Shown here: piece after piece, positions 8,316 to 16,744 of the stretch
How the letters are laid out: each line of letters starts with the position of its first letter
How positions within the stretch are numbered: the first letter of the stretch is position 1
NCBI RefSeq assembly: GCF_040819555.1
Contig: NZ_CP161919.1
Location: 1-64,000, forward strand
Length of the DNA stretch: 64,000 nt
Source of the DNA: Nitratireductor sp. GISD-1A_MAKvit
GTDB taxonomy: Bacteria > Pseudomonadota > Alphaproteobacteria > Rhizobiales > Rhizobiaceae
Reading direction: 5' to 3'
Notes under the pieces: model-generated
What the model was told of the DNA's origin: nothing
The model's database searches: none
Seen by the model: only the letters and a program-made list of their open reading frames with translations
Program-made: the position numbers and the translations under genes

Positions 8316-8319
8316 TCCG

Positions 8320-9108
8320 ATGACACAGGGTTTGCCCCGCCCTGTGGGCGGACGGCTGGCGCGTGGCCTGCCCGCACTGGCGAGCATTGCCGGCGCCATG
8401 ATCCTTTGGGAAGTCTATGTGCGGGTCTCGGGCATCTCGCCGCTTGTTCTGCCGGCGCCTTCGCGCGTGGTGGAACAGATGGCAGCCAATCGAACGTTGC
8501 TGTGGGACAACACGCTGCCGACATTGAGCGCCACGCTGACCGGTTTTGCCTTTTCCGTCAGCATTGCGTTTGCGCTGTCGGTTGCACTCGATTTTCTGCC
8601 GAAGGCGCGGCGTGCGCTGTTTCCGATTTTCGTCGTGAGCCAGACCCTGCCGCTGGTGGCCATCGCGCCGCTGGCGGTGCTCTGGTTCGGCTTCGGTCTC
8701 ACACCGAAGATTCTGCTTGTGGCGCTTGTTACTTTCTTCCCGATGCTCGTCGCGCTGGTGGACGGTTATGAATCGACCGATCCCGAGATCGAAACGCTGA
8801 TGCGTTCCATGGGGGCATCGCGCTGGAAGGTGTTTCGCGCCGCGCGTTTTCCCTCCGCCATGCCCTATTTCTTCGCTGGTCTTCGAATTTCGATCACCTA
8901 TGCCGTGGTGGCGGCGATCTTCTCCGAATATGTCGGCGCGCGTGCCGGGCTGGGGATTGTCATTCTCAATGCCAAGAACAGTTTTCGTCCCGATCTGATG
9001 CTGGCGGCCGTGGTCGTAAGCTCCACGCTGACACTGGTTCTCTTCGGCGTGTCTGCATTGTTGCAGCGGGTGCTGCTGCGCTGGCGACAAGCGGGGCAGG
9101 GACAATGA
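8320..9108 (+). CDS. thiX: Thiamine-precursor (HMP) ABC transporter permease ThiX
   Basis: This is a 262-aa integral membrane permease of the nitrate/taurine/NMT1-associated ABC family. About six transmembrane helices are visible. The EAA loop reads IETLMRSMGASRWKVFRAARFPSAMPY at about residues 158-184, shaped as (E/T)..(R)..GAS....F..(A/V).(F/L)P.A.P, and contacts the ATPase. Placement behind a TPP riboswitch together with YkoF and a THI5/NMT1-like binding protein points to import of hydroxymethylpyrimidine or a related thiamine precursor. It overlaps the ATPase gene by ATGA (9105-9108). Confidence 0.85.
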   Translation: MTQGLPRPVGGRLARGLPALASIAGAMILWEVYVRVSGISPLVLPAPSRVVEQMAANRTLLWDNTLPTLSATLTGFAFSVSIAFALSVALDFLPKARRALFPIFVVSQTLPLVAIAPLAVLWFGFGLTPKILLVALVTFFPMLVALVDGYESTDPEIETLMRSMGASRWKVFRAARFPSAMPYFFAGLRISITYAVVAAIFSEYVGARAGLGIVILNAKNSFRPDLMLAAVVVSSTLTLVLFGVSALLQRVLLRWRQAGQGQ

Positions 9109-9854
9109 ACGCTCTGGAACTGCGCAATGTGGGCGTCTCGCTTGGCGAGACAGAAGTGCTCGACGACGTATCGCTGCGTGTCGGGCAGGGTGAGTTCGTT
9201 TCCATTCTCGGCCCGTCGGGAGCAGGAAAATCGACTCTGTTCCGGTTGCTGACAGGAGCACTCCAACCCGATAGCGGCGAGATCCTGCGTAATGGCACGG
9301 CGCTGAAGCGCGACGGCAAGACCTTTGCGTTCATGCCGCAACGCGATGCGCTGATGCCGTGGCGGCGCATCATCGACAACGTCATCCTTGGGCTGGAGGT
9401 GCAGGGTGTGTCCCGCACCGAGGCCCGCGCACGCGCGCTGCCGCTGTTTGCGGAGTTCGGGCTGGAGGGGTTCGAACAGCGCTACCCGGCGGAACTTTCG
9501 GGCGGGATGCGCCAGCGGGCTGCGTTGCTTCGAACGGTGATACAGGCGCGGCCCATCCAGCTTCTGGACGAACCCTTCGGCGCGCTCGATGCGCTGACGC
9601 GCGCGCAGATGCAGCGCTGGCTGGAAGGTCGCTGGAGCGCCGCCCGCTGGACCACACTGCTTGTGACGCACGATGTGCGCGAGGCGGTGGCGCTATCGGA
9701 CCGCATCTACGTGCTGTCCCGCCGGCCCGCCCGGGTGATTTCCGAAATGATCGTCCGCGCTCCGCGCCCGCGCCTTGGCGCGGCGCTGCCGGAAGAAGCG
9801 CGGACCCAGGAAGAAGAGCTTTTGAATATCTTGCTCAGTCAGACAGGAGAATGA
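9105..9854 (+). CDS. thiZ: Thiamine-precursor ABC transporter ATP-binding protein ThiZ
   Basis: This is a 249-aa ABC ATPase with Walker A GPSGAGKST (residues 36-44), a Q-loop in FMPQRDALMPWRRI, signature LSGGMRQRAALLR and Walker B IQLLDEPFGALDAL, then the switch histidine in LLVTHDVREAV. The short single-domain form and the neighbours match the nitrate/taurine/thiamine-precursor class. The start overlaps the permease stop, and it ends just before the binding-protein gene. It powers the ThiX permease. Confidence 0.86.
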   Translation: MNALELRNVGVSLGETEVLDDVSLRVGQGEFVSILGPSGAGKSTLFRLLTGALQPDSGEILRNGTALKRDGKTFAFMPQRDALMPWRRIIDNVILGLEVQGVSRTEARARALPLFAEFGLEGFEQRYPAELSGGMRQRAALLRTVIQARPIQLLDEPFGALDALTRAQMQRWLEGRWSAARWTTLLVTHDVREAVALSDRIYVLSRRPARVISEMIVRAPRPRLGAALPEEARTQEEELLNILLSQTGE

Positions 9855-9856
9855 CC

Positions 9857-10846
9857 ATGAAAGGCCTGATAGCCGCAGCACTGATGCTGGGCGCAATGGC
9901 GCTGCCAGCCGTGGCGCAGGAGCGCCTGAGCGTTGCGCTGGACTGGACGCCGAACACCAACCATGTGGGCCTTTATGTCGCCCAGGCGAAGGGCTGGTTC
10001 GAGGAAGCGGGTCTCGATGTGGAGATTCTGCCCTATACCGACACCTCGTCTGGCACGCTGGTGGCAACAGGCGTGGCCGAATTCGGCATTTTGAGCTCCA
10101 TCGGCTTCTACAGCCAGCGCGCCACGGGCGCGGATCTCACGGTTGTCATGGCGGTGATGCAGCATGAGACAGGCCGTCTCGTCTTCAATGGCGAGCGCGA
10201 GGACATTCAGCGCCCTGCCGACCTCGACGGCATGACCTATGCCGGCTTCGGCAGCGCATGGGAACAGGCGCTTATCTCGACCATCATCCAGAACGATGGT
10301 GGAAAGGGCGAGTTCGAGACCGTCACACTGGGCACATCTGCCTATGAGGCGCTCGCCAACGGGACGGTGGATTTCACGCTTGAGGTGAGTACCTGGGAGG
10401 GGGTGAACTCCGTTCTGCTCAACCGGCCGCAGCGGGCGTTTCGCTATGCCGATTATGGCGTGCCCGATCAGCACACCACCTATCTGGGGGCGAATGGGAC
10501 CTGGCTTGATGCGAACCCGGAGACAGCGAAAGCCTTCGTAGAGGCCGCACAGCGTGGCTATGCCTTCGCCGCCGAAAACCCGGAAGAAGCAGCGGAGATG
10601 CTGATCGCCGAAACCGGCGGCATGCTTTCCAATCCCGAACTGGTGCGGGCCTCGATGAAAGCCATCGTGGATGGCGGCTATCTTCAGGATGAAGGCGAGC
10701 CGGTGGGGCTCATCGATGCCGGGATGTTTGGCAACATCACGAAGTTCATGTTCGAGGCCGGCGTGATGCGCGATGCAGATGGCAAGCGCCTTGAAGAGAT
10801 GCCTGACGTTTCGACCTGGTTCACCAATGCCTATCTGGTGCGGTAG
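9857..10846 (+). CDS. thiY: Thiamine-precursor substrate-binding protein ThiY (NMT1/THI5-like)
   Basis: This is a 329-aa periplasmic binding protein with a clear Sec signal peptide ending AVAQ at about residue 21. The NMT1/THI5 fold starts with LSVALDWTPNTNHVGLYVAQAKGWFEEAGLDV, the typical opening of pyrimidine-precursor binders, followed by FGILSSIGFYSQRATG. Enzymatic THI5 proteins carry a Cys-rich iron motif that is absent here, so this is a transporter component. ATG 9857 is preferred over ATG 9851 because AGGAG sits 7 nt upstream of it. The operon ends in a strong terminator at 10871-10905. Confidence 0.85.
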   Translation: MKGLIAAALMLGAMALPAVAQERLSVALDWTPNTNHVGLYVAQAKGWFEEAGLDVEILPYTDTSSGTLVATGVAEFGILSSIGFYSQRATGADLTVVMAVMQHETGRLVFNGEREDIQRPADLDGMTYAGFGSAWEQALISTIIQNDGGKGEFETVTLGTSAYEALANGTVDFTLEVSTWEGVNSVLLNRPQRAFRYADYGVPDQHTTYLGANGTWLDANPETAKAFVEAAQRGYAFAAENPEEAAEMLIAETGGMLSNPELVRASMKAIVDGGYLQDEGEPVGLIDAGMFGNITKFMFEAGVMRDADGKRLEEMPDVSTWFTNAYLVR

Positions 10847-10870
10847 ACTTTAGAGTGTGAGAGTAGATTG

Positions 10871-10905
10871 AAGAGGCCGGCCGCAGACGCGGCCGGCCTT
10901 TCTCT
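10871..10905. terminator. Intrinsic terminator between thiY and the convergent aldehyde dehydrogenase gene
   Basis: A perfect 10-bp stem GGCCGGCCGC (10875-10884) / GCGGCCGGCC (10889-10898) with loop AGAC is followed by TTTCTCTTTT on the plus strand. That makes a standard rho-independent terminator for the thi operon. On the minus strand the flanking U-run is weaker, but the hairpin probably also terminates the convergent gene ending at 10907. Confidence 0.85.
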
Positions 10906-10906
10906 T

Positions 10907-12343
10907 TTATTCCCAGCCAGAGATGGCCTTGACTTCGAGGAAGTCCTCGATGCCCCATTTGCCACCTTCGCGGCCGAGGCCGGACTGCTTGTAACCGCCA
11001 AAGGGGCTTCCCGGTGCACGCCCGGTTCCGTTGAGCTGGACCATGCCGGAGCGAAGCTGGCGCGAGACCCGGCGAAGGCGTTCGCGGTCGCCCGACTGGA
11101 CATAGGCCGACAGCCCGTAGGGCGTGTCGTTGGCGATCTCGATTGCTTCCTCTTCCGTGTCGAAGGGGATCATCGCCAGCACCGGACCGAAAATTTCTTC
11201 GCGCGCAATGCGCATGTCGTTTGAAACATCGGCGAAAACGGTGGGCCGTGCATAATAGCCGCGGTTGAAGCCTTCCGGGCGACCGGGGCCGCCTGCAACG
11301 AGGCGCGCGCCTTCCTTTATCCCTGCCTCGATGAGCGCCTGAACTTTCTCGAACTGGACTGCCGAGGAGAGGGGTCCGATATGATTTCCGTCCTCGCTTG
11401 GGTCGCCCACCTTGCAGTTTTCCGCCGTTTCGGCAGCGATGGAAACGGCTTCATCATAGACGGAGCGCTCGACCAGCATGCGGGAGGGAGCGTTGCAGGA
11501 TTGTCCGGTGTTCTGAAAACACTGGGCCGCGCCGCGTGCCACCGATTTCGAAATGTCGCTGTCTGCAAAGACGATGTTGGGCGACTTTCCACCCAGCTCC
11601 AGCGTGACACGCTTGACCGTGTCGGCGGCGGCCTTCATGACCGAGGTGCCGGCGCGGGTGGAACCCGTGAAAGACATCATGTCGATGTCGGGATGTCGCG
11701 ACATGGCCTCGCCGACGGTCGGGCCGTCGCCATTCACCAGATTGAAGACACCGGCGGGGACGCCGGCCTTGTCCATGATCTCGGCGAAGAGAAGCGAGGA
11801 CATCGGCGCCACTTCGGAGGGTTTCAGAACCACGGTGCAGCCGGCGGCGAGAGCCGGAACGACCTTGAGAGCCACCTGGTTCATGGGCCAGTTCCACGGT
11901 GTGATGAGACCGCAGACACCGATGGGCTCGTAGACGATGTATTCCTGCGGATTGCGCTCGTCGAGCGGGTGCTCGAAGGTGAAATTCCTGAGCGCGCGAA
12001 TGAACGCCTTCATGTGCCCAAGGCCGGCTGCAGCCTGCGCCTCTGTCGCAAGCTTCATCGGTGCGCCCATTTCTGCAGAAATGGCCTTCGCCATGTCGTC
12101 GATGCGCTGCTTGTATTCCTCCACGAGCGTTTCGAGAAATTCTATCCGCTCTTCACGGGTCGTGGTGCTCCAGCCGGCAAATGCCGCACGTGCAGCGCTG
12201 ACGGCCTTGTCCACATCTGCCGCGCTGCCCAGCGATATGGTTGCGAAGGGCTGTTCGTCTGCGGGGTTGATGACGTCGAGCTCTCGCGGGGTCACCGGCG
12301 GAACCCAGCGTCCGTCGATGTAGAAATCTTTGCGTTGCAGCAT
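10907..12343 (-). CDS. NAD(P)-dependent aldehyde dehydrogenase
   Basis: This 478-aa member of the ALDH superfamily oxidises an aldehyde to the acid. The catalytic general base is in LELGGKSPN (about residues 245-253) and the nucleophilic cysteine is in FQNTGQSCNAPSRML (about residue 280); PWNWPMNQVALK lies in the cofactor region and EEIFGPVLAMI and PFGGYKQSGLGREGG close the fold. ATG 12343 has AAGGAG upstream on its strand and matches the family opening DFYIDGRWVPP. It is divergent from the D-aminopeptidase-like gene. The substrate cannot be read from sequence; betaine- or amino-aldehydes are typical for relatives. Confidence 0.88.
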   Translation of the reverse strand: MLQRKDFYIDGRWVPPVTPRELDVINPADEQPFATISLGSAADVDKAVSAARAAFAGWSTTTREERIEFLETLVEEYKQRIDDMAKAISAEMGAPMKLATEAQAAAGLGHMKAFIRALRNFTFEHPLDERNPQEYIVYEPIGVCGLITPWNWPMNQVALKVVPALAAGCTVVLKPSEVAPMSSLLFAEIMDKAGVPAGVFNLVNGDGPTVGEAMSRHPDIDMMSFTGSTRAGTSVMKAAADTVKRVTLELGGKSPNIVFADSDISKSVARGAAQCFQNTGQSCNAPSRMLVERSVYDEAVSIAAETAENCKVGDPSEDGNHIGPLSSAVQFEKVQALIEAGIKEGARLVAGGPGRPEGFNRGYYARPTVFADVSNDMRIAREEIFGPVLAMIPFDTEEEAIEIANDTPYGLSAYVQSGDRERLRRVSRQLRSGMVQLNGTGRAPGSPFGGYKQSGLGREGGKWGIEDFLEVKAISGWE

Positions 12344-12504
12344 GAGGGTCTCCTTGTTGGAAATTCTCAGATCGTATTTTCGAGCGAGACTATCAAGCCC
12401 GTGAGACAAAGCTTCGCGGGCGTTGGCCCAGCGGGGGAGCACCGTTGACATCGAGCCGGCGGCAGGGCACCGCTCGCATATATCTGCCGAACAGGGGAGC
12501 AGGA

Positions 12505-13983
12505 ATGTCGGATCGGGATTGGCCGGCCGCGGAAACGACCGCGCAGGAAAGGCTTGCAGCATGGGGGGACAATGGACCCGGTGGTGTGGTTCTGGGCATC
12601 GAAAAGGGAGCCCCGCGCCTGATCGCGGCGAAAGGGCATGAAGGAGCAGGGCTTGGCGCTATTGGGCCTGGCAGCGTGTTTCGATGGGCTTCGGTGACCA
12701 AGCACGTATTCGCGACCTGCCTTCTGGAAAGCGGAGCGTTTGCGCTCGAACAGCCTCTGAGAGAGATATTGCCCGACCTTGCCGCTGCGCCGGCATCGGT
12801 GACGGTCGGGCAGGCGCTGGCCATGCAGGGCGGGCTGCCGGACCCGCGCGAATGTCTGACCCTTCTGGGGATCGGCGCGCATGAGCGCACCGAAGCGGAA
12901 GCCCTCTATCAGTGGATGGGGGGGCGTGACTGGCTCAACGCTGCGCCGGGGACAGAAGTCGCTTATTCGAATGGCGGCTATCGCCTGCTGGAAATGGCGC
13001 TGGCGCGACAGGGCCTTGTATTCTCCGAGTTGGTCGCGGCGCATTCGGAGCGGCTGGGGATCGGCATGCGGGCTTCGGAATTCTGGACCGATCCCGTGCC
13101 GGGGCTGGTGCCCGGGCACGTGCCCGAGGCCGGTGGGTGGTCCGAGGGTTTTCAGGGCATGCATCTTTCGGCAGCCGGCTCGCTTTCCGGGTCGGCCATG
13201 GATCTCGCCCGCTGGCTCGCCGATCTGATGCCGCGTGCGATATTCGACCGGATTTCACGACCGCTGCCGCTCGGCTCGGGAGAGGCGACCGGCTATGGGC
13301 TTGGAACAAGCCTGACGCAGATCGGCGATATGGCGGTGCCGGGTCATGGCGGCGCGCAGGCCGGTTACCGTGCCGGATTCCTGTGTGATCGCGAGCGGGA
13401 GATTGCGCTGGTGGTTCTCACCAACCGCGACGATGGAGACGCGACCGGGCTTGCAGCGCATGTCTGGGCAGCGCTTTGCGGCGTGTCGCCCGGCGCTTTG
13501 CCGAAGCCTGCAGGGGAATGGGCACCGCCGGGTCTTTATGCGGCGGCGGAGGGGGACCTTTGGGCGGAAGTGCGTCCAGGTTCGATCGTGGTCCGTGACG
13601 CGGAGGAAACGCTGTTTGAAGGCGAAGACGGCTGGTTCGTCTCCAATGCAGCGCAGTCACGCATGCGTCTGCGTTTGGTGGATGGCGCGCTGACCGGAGA
13701 GCTTTATCATTGTCCGGTCAGGCTGCTGCCTGTGGCAGCCGATGACGAAGCACCGGACCTCGACGGCGACTGGATGTGCGATGGCGCGCATTTGCAGATC
13801 GAGGGGCGGACGCTGCATTGGGGAAGTGGCCCGTTGCGCCATGCCGTGAGCTTGACGCCGCTGGGCGGGGGGCGGTGGCTCTTTCCGGCCAATGGACGCC
13901 GCATCTGTCTTTGCCGCCTCACGCGTGATCGCATCAGGCTGTCGCTTGCGCGGGCCCGGGGTGTGGAATACCAGCGGGCATAG
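12505..13983 (+). CDS. D-aminopeptidase-like serine hydrolase (beta-lactamase superfamily, S12)
   Basis: This 492-aa penicillin-binding-protein-fold hydrolase carries the active-site SVTK in RWASVTKHVF (about residues 60-70), the second-motif Tyr in VAYSNGGYRL, and GHGGAQAGYR as the His-x-Gly equivalent of the KTG box. Two C-terminal beta-barrel domains follow. The protein ends in ARGVEYQRA, a tail shared with the D-aminopeptidase (DAP) of Ochrobactrum anthropi, which removes N-terminal D-residues. ATG 12505 has a GGGGAGCAGGA ribosome binding site. No signal peptide is seen, so it is probably cytoplasmic. D-peptide or amide cleavage is inferred from the family. Confidence 0.82.
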   Translation: MSDRDWPAAETTAQERLAAWGDNGPGGVVLGIEKGAPRLIAAKGHEGAGLGAIGPGSVFRWASVTKHVFATCLLESGAFALEQPLREILPDLAAAPASVTVGQALAMQGGLPDPRECLTLLGIGAHERTEAEALYQWMGGRDWLNAAPGTEVAYSNGGYRLLEMALARQGLVFSELVAAHSERLGIGMRASEFWTDPVPGLVPGHVPEAGGWSEGFQGMHLSAAGSLSGSAMDLARWLADLMPRAIFDRISRPLPLGSGEATGYGLGTSLTQIGDMAVPGHGGAQAGYRAGFLCDREREIALVVLTNRDDGDATGLAAHVWAALCGVSPGALPKPAGEWAPPGLYAAAEGDLWAEVRPGSIVVRDAEETLFEGEDGWFVSNAAQSRMRLRLVDGALTGELYHCPVRLLPVAADDEAPDLDGDWMCDGAHLQIEGRTLHWGSGPLRHAVSLTPLGGGRWLFPANGRRICLCRLTRDRIRLSLARARGVEYQRA

Positions 13984-14134
13984 GGTTTCGGAAATGCGTG
14001 TCAATATATTGATCAATTCGTTTCAATATGATGGTGTCCCATCAAAACCTGTAAACCTTTGAAGTGCGATGCCTGCTGTTGCGTTCATCGCCACGGGCCG
14101 CTGCAGCCTGGCGCTTCATGGTCTGGAGATACAT

Positions 14135-14851
14135 TTGGCGAGACCTTCAGGAAGAGAAGCGCGGCTCAGGGCACTCAAGAAGCTCTGTGGCACGGGCAAG
14201 ATCCTGCATATTGCAGAGGCTGCGCGGGAGCTCGGCACGTCAGAGATCACCATCCGTCGCGATCTGGGGAATGGTGAAAGCGGGCTGTTGTGTCTGGGCG
14301 GTTACGTCATGTCGGCCAGCGAGACCGGTGAACGCTATTCCCTGTCTCACGCGCAGGGCACCAATACGCAGGCCAAGGCACAGGTGGCGCGGCGTGCGGC
14401 AGCTCTGATCGAACCGGAAGACACGATTTTCGTGGACTGCGGATCGACGCTTCAATATCTCGCTGCCACTCTTCCGCAGGATGCGAATGTCACTGTCGTG
14501 ACGCAGGCCATGAACATTGCCGAGATGGTTTCGCGGCTGGACGGTGTGACCCTGATCCTGCTGGCGGGAATCTATCATCCCGAGAGCGGAAGCTTCAGCT
14601 CCGACACCGCGCTTGGCATGCTGCAGGAAATCAACATCACCAAGGGCTTTTTCTCCGCCGCCGGAATCCATGAAAGCGAAGGGGTGACCTGCTTCCACTT
14701 TCACGAGGTTGCCGTCAAACGTGCCGCGATGGCGCGGTCGCAGCGGAGATTTCTGGTCTCGGATGCATCCAAATGGGGAAAGCTGCGCCCGGCGACTTTC
14801 GCCCAGCTGGATGAGTTCGAGACGTGGATCGGCCAGCCTGAGGCCGAATGA
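14135..14851 (+). CDS. DeoR-family transcriptional regulator
   Basis: This 238-aa regulator has an N-terminal DeoR winged helix (EARLRALKKLCGTGKILHIAEAARELGTSEITIRRDL, about residues 6-43) and a C-terminal ISOCOT-like sugar-phosphate sensor domain with DTIFVDCGSTLQYLA and FLVSDASKWGK. A TTG start at 14135 with GGAG 6 nt upstream gives the family-like beginning ARPSGREAR; ATG 14069 would add 22 atypical residues. It ends 16 bases before the stop of the convergent Pot-like ATPase gene, so either that operon or the upstream aldehyde dehydrogenase/hydrolase pair could be its target. Its ligand is unknown. Confidence 0.83.
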   Translation: MARPSGREARLRALKKLCGTGKILHIAEAARELGTSEITIRRDLGNGESGLLCLGGYVMSASETGERYSLSHAQGTNTQAKAQVARRAAALIEPEDTIFVDCGSTLQYLAATLPQDANVTVVTQAMNIAEMVSRLDGVTLILLAGIYHPESGSFSSDTALGMLQEINITKGFFSAAGIHESEGVTCFHFHEVAVKRAAMARSQRRFLVSDASKWGKLRPATFAQLDEFETWIGQPEAE

Positions 14852-14867
14852 AGGGGCGCGAAAGAAA

Positions 14868-15956
14868 CTAGTCGCGCAGGACTGTCAAACGCTCCGGCTC
14901 CCAGCTGATCCAGAGCTGGTCATCAGCGATTTCAGCCGCCTTGCCTGCATCCATATAGGCGCGGATGACACTGTCCTCGCGCTCACCGACGCGGATGTCC
15001 AGCGAGGTGCGGCTGCCTTTGAACAGCTTGCTGATCACCCTGCCCTCGACGGCATTCTGATTTGCCGGCTTCTTGTTGTGGCAGGTCACGTTTTCGAGGC
15101 GAAGCGAGGCGGTGACGTTTTCGCCCGCGGCGGGACGATGACCATGGCCCGAACCACGGACGGAAAGGCCGTTCCAGTCGAGAATGACCGCGCTCTCCTC
15201 CACGCCGCGCACGGTGCCGTTGATCAAATTCGTCTCGCCGATGAACTCGGCCACGAAACGGCTTTCGGGACGGAAATAGAGGTCTTCCGGCGTACCGGAC
15301 TGCTCCACGCGGCCGGCATTCATGACGACGATGCGGTCGGACATGGTGAGCGCTTCTTCCTGGTCGTGGGTGACGAAGAAGAAGGTCTTGCCGGTGCGCT
15401 TCTGAATGTCTTTCAGTTCGATCTGCACCTGGCCACGCAGCTTGGCATCGAGCGCGCCGAGTGGCTCGTCCAAGAGCAGGAGTTTTGGGTCCGGGGCAAG
15501 CGCGCGGGCAAGCGCGACGCGCTGGCGCTGGCCGCCGGAAAGCTGGTCGGGCGTGCGGTCGCGGAAGCCGGAAAGCTGCAGGAAGTCGAGCAGCTCCGCC
15601 ATGCGGCGCTCGATCTCGGGGCGCGATTTGCCTTTGAGTTCGAGCCCGAAGGACACGTTCTGGCCCACGGTCATGTGCGGGAAGAGCGCATAGTCCTGAA
15701 ACACCATGTTGACGTCGCGCCGGTTGGGTGGCTGGCGGGTCACATCCACCCCGTCGAGCATGATGCGGCCCTCGCTGGGCGTCTCAAAACCGCCGAGCAT
15801 GCGCAGGGTCGTCGACTTGCCGCAGCCGGAAGGGCCGAGGAAGGTGACGAACTCGCCGGCCATGATTTTCATGTCCAGTTGATCCACCGCGATGACATTG
15901 CCGAAGCGCTTGGTGACGTTGTCGATATGGACGATGGTGTCCTTTTCGCCGGTCAT
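14868..15956 (-). CDS. Polyamine-type ABC transporter ATP-binding protein (PotA-like)
   Basis: This is a 362-aa ATPase of the spermidine/putrescine/thiamine/iron (MOI/PotA) class. Walker A GPSGCGKST lies at about residues 42-50, signature [16 protein letters not shown] and Walker B LLLLDEPLGALD follow, then THDQEEALTMSDRIVVM. A C-terminal TOBE regulatory domain covers about residues 285-362. ATG 15956 is chosen because it lies 2 bases past the stop of the preceding permease gene with AAAGG upstream; a longer start would overlap that gene. It is the last gene of the minus-strand unit that starts with the LysR gene near 23.7 kb. Confidence 0.85.
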   Translation of the reverse strand: MTGEKDTIVHIDNVTKRFGNVIAVDQLDMKIMAGEFVTFLGPSGCGKSTTLRMLGGFETPSEGRIMLDGVDVTRQPPNRRDVNMVFQDYALFPHMTVGQNVSFGLELKGKSRPEIERRMAELLDFLQLSGFRDRTPDQLSGGQRQRVALARALAPDPKLLLLDEPLGALDAKLRGQVQIELKDIQKRTGKTFFFVTHDQEEALTMSDRIVVMNAGRVEQSGTPEDLYFRPESRFVAEFIGETNLINGTVRGVEESAVILDWNGLSVRGSGHGHRPAAGENVTASLRLENVTCHNKKPANQNAVEGRVISKLFKGSRTSLDIRVGEREDSVIRAYMDAGKAAEIADDQLWISWEPERLTVLRD

Positions 15957-15958
15957 GG

Positions 15959-16744
15959 TCAGGAACCTTTGTTCAGGCGCCGCATGGAACGCTCGGCCCA
16001 CAGGCCAAGGATCGCGGTCATGATGAGAACGATGGTGGAGATGGCGTTGATCTCGGGCGACATGCCCGAACGCAGCTTGGCGAAGATCAGCACCGGAAGC
16101 GTCGGCTGGTAGCCGCCGAGGAAGAAGGCGCGCACGAAGTCGTCAAAGGACAGGAGCATGCAGAAGATGCCGGCTCCGATCAGCGCGGGCTTCAGATAGG
16201 GCAGCGTGACGCGGAAGAAGGCGACGATGCTGTCGGCTCCGAGATCGCGTGCGGCCTCGATATGGCTTTTCGGCTGGGTCGAAAGACGCGCCATCACCAC
16301 CAGAGCCACGAAGGGCACATTGTGCACCGTGTGGCCGAGAATGATGGCGAACATGCCCGGTTCGATGTCAATCAGACGGGCGAAGATGCGCAGCGCGATC
16401 GCCGAGATGATGCCGGGGATGACCGCCGGCAGGCAGGCAAGCGCGAAGATGATCGCCTTGCCCCGGAACTGGTTGGGACCGAGAAACACGGCCACCCATG
16501 TGCCGATGATCAGGGACAGGACCGTGCTGGCGATGGCGATGGTCATCGAGTAGCCGAAGACCGACAGGACCTGCGTGTCCTGTATGACGGTGGCATACCA
16601 CTCGAGTGTCCAGGAGCGGATCGGGAAGCCGATGAACTTCGAATCCTTGAAGCCCATTGTGACCATGAGCGCCAGCGGCACGAAGAGATAGACTATGAAG
16701 GCCCAGTAGATGACCGACATCAGAATGCGTGTGTTGCGGGTCAT
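15959..16744 (-). CDS. Polyamine-type ABC transporter permease (PotC-like)
   Basis: This is a 261-aa inner-membrane permease with about six transmembrane helices, starting with ILMSVIYWAFIVYLFVPLALMV. The cytoplasmic EAA loop IEAARDLGADSIVAFFRVTLPYLKPALIGAG is at about residues 160-190. The sequence shape matches the PotC subunit of spermidine/putrescine importers. The start overlaps the PotB-like stop (16741-16744), and the ATPase gene begins 2 bases after the stop, so the three are tightly coupled. Confidence 0.85.
   Translation of the reverse strand: MTRNTRILMSVIYWAFIVYLFVPLALMVTMGFKDSKFIGFPIRSWTLEWYATVIQDTQVLSVFGYSMTIAIASTVLSLIIGTWVAVFLGPNQFRGKAIIFALACLPAVIPGIISAIALRIFARLIDIEPGMFAIILGHTVHNVPFVALVVMARLSTQPKSHIEAARDLGADSIVAFFRVTLPYLKPALIGAGIFCMLLSFDDFVRAFFLGGYQPTLPVLIFAKLRSGMSPEINAISTIVLIMTAILGLWAERSMRRLNKGS

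Noticed and set aside
14709..16112. Long plus-strand open frame (467 codons) over the PotA-like gene
   Set aside because: It is antisense to a strongly conserved ATPase with all ABC motifs, and has no recognisable family.
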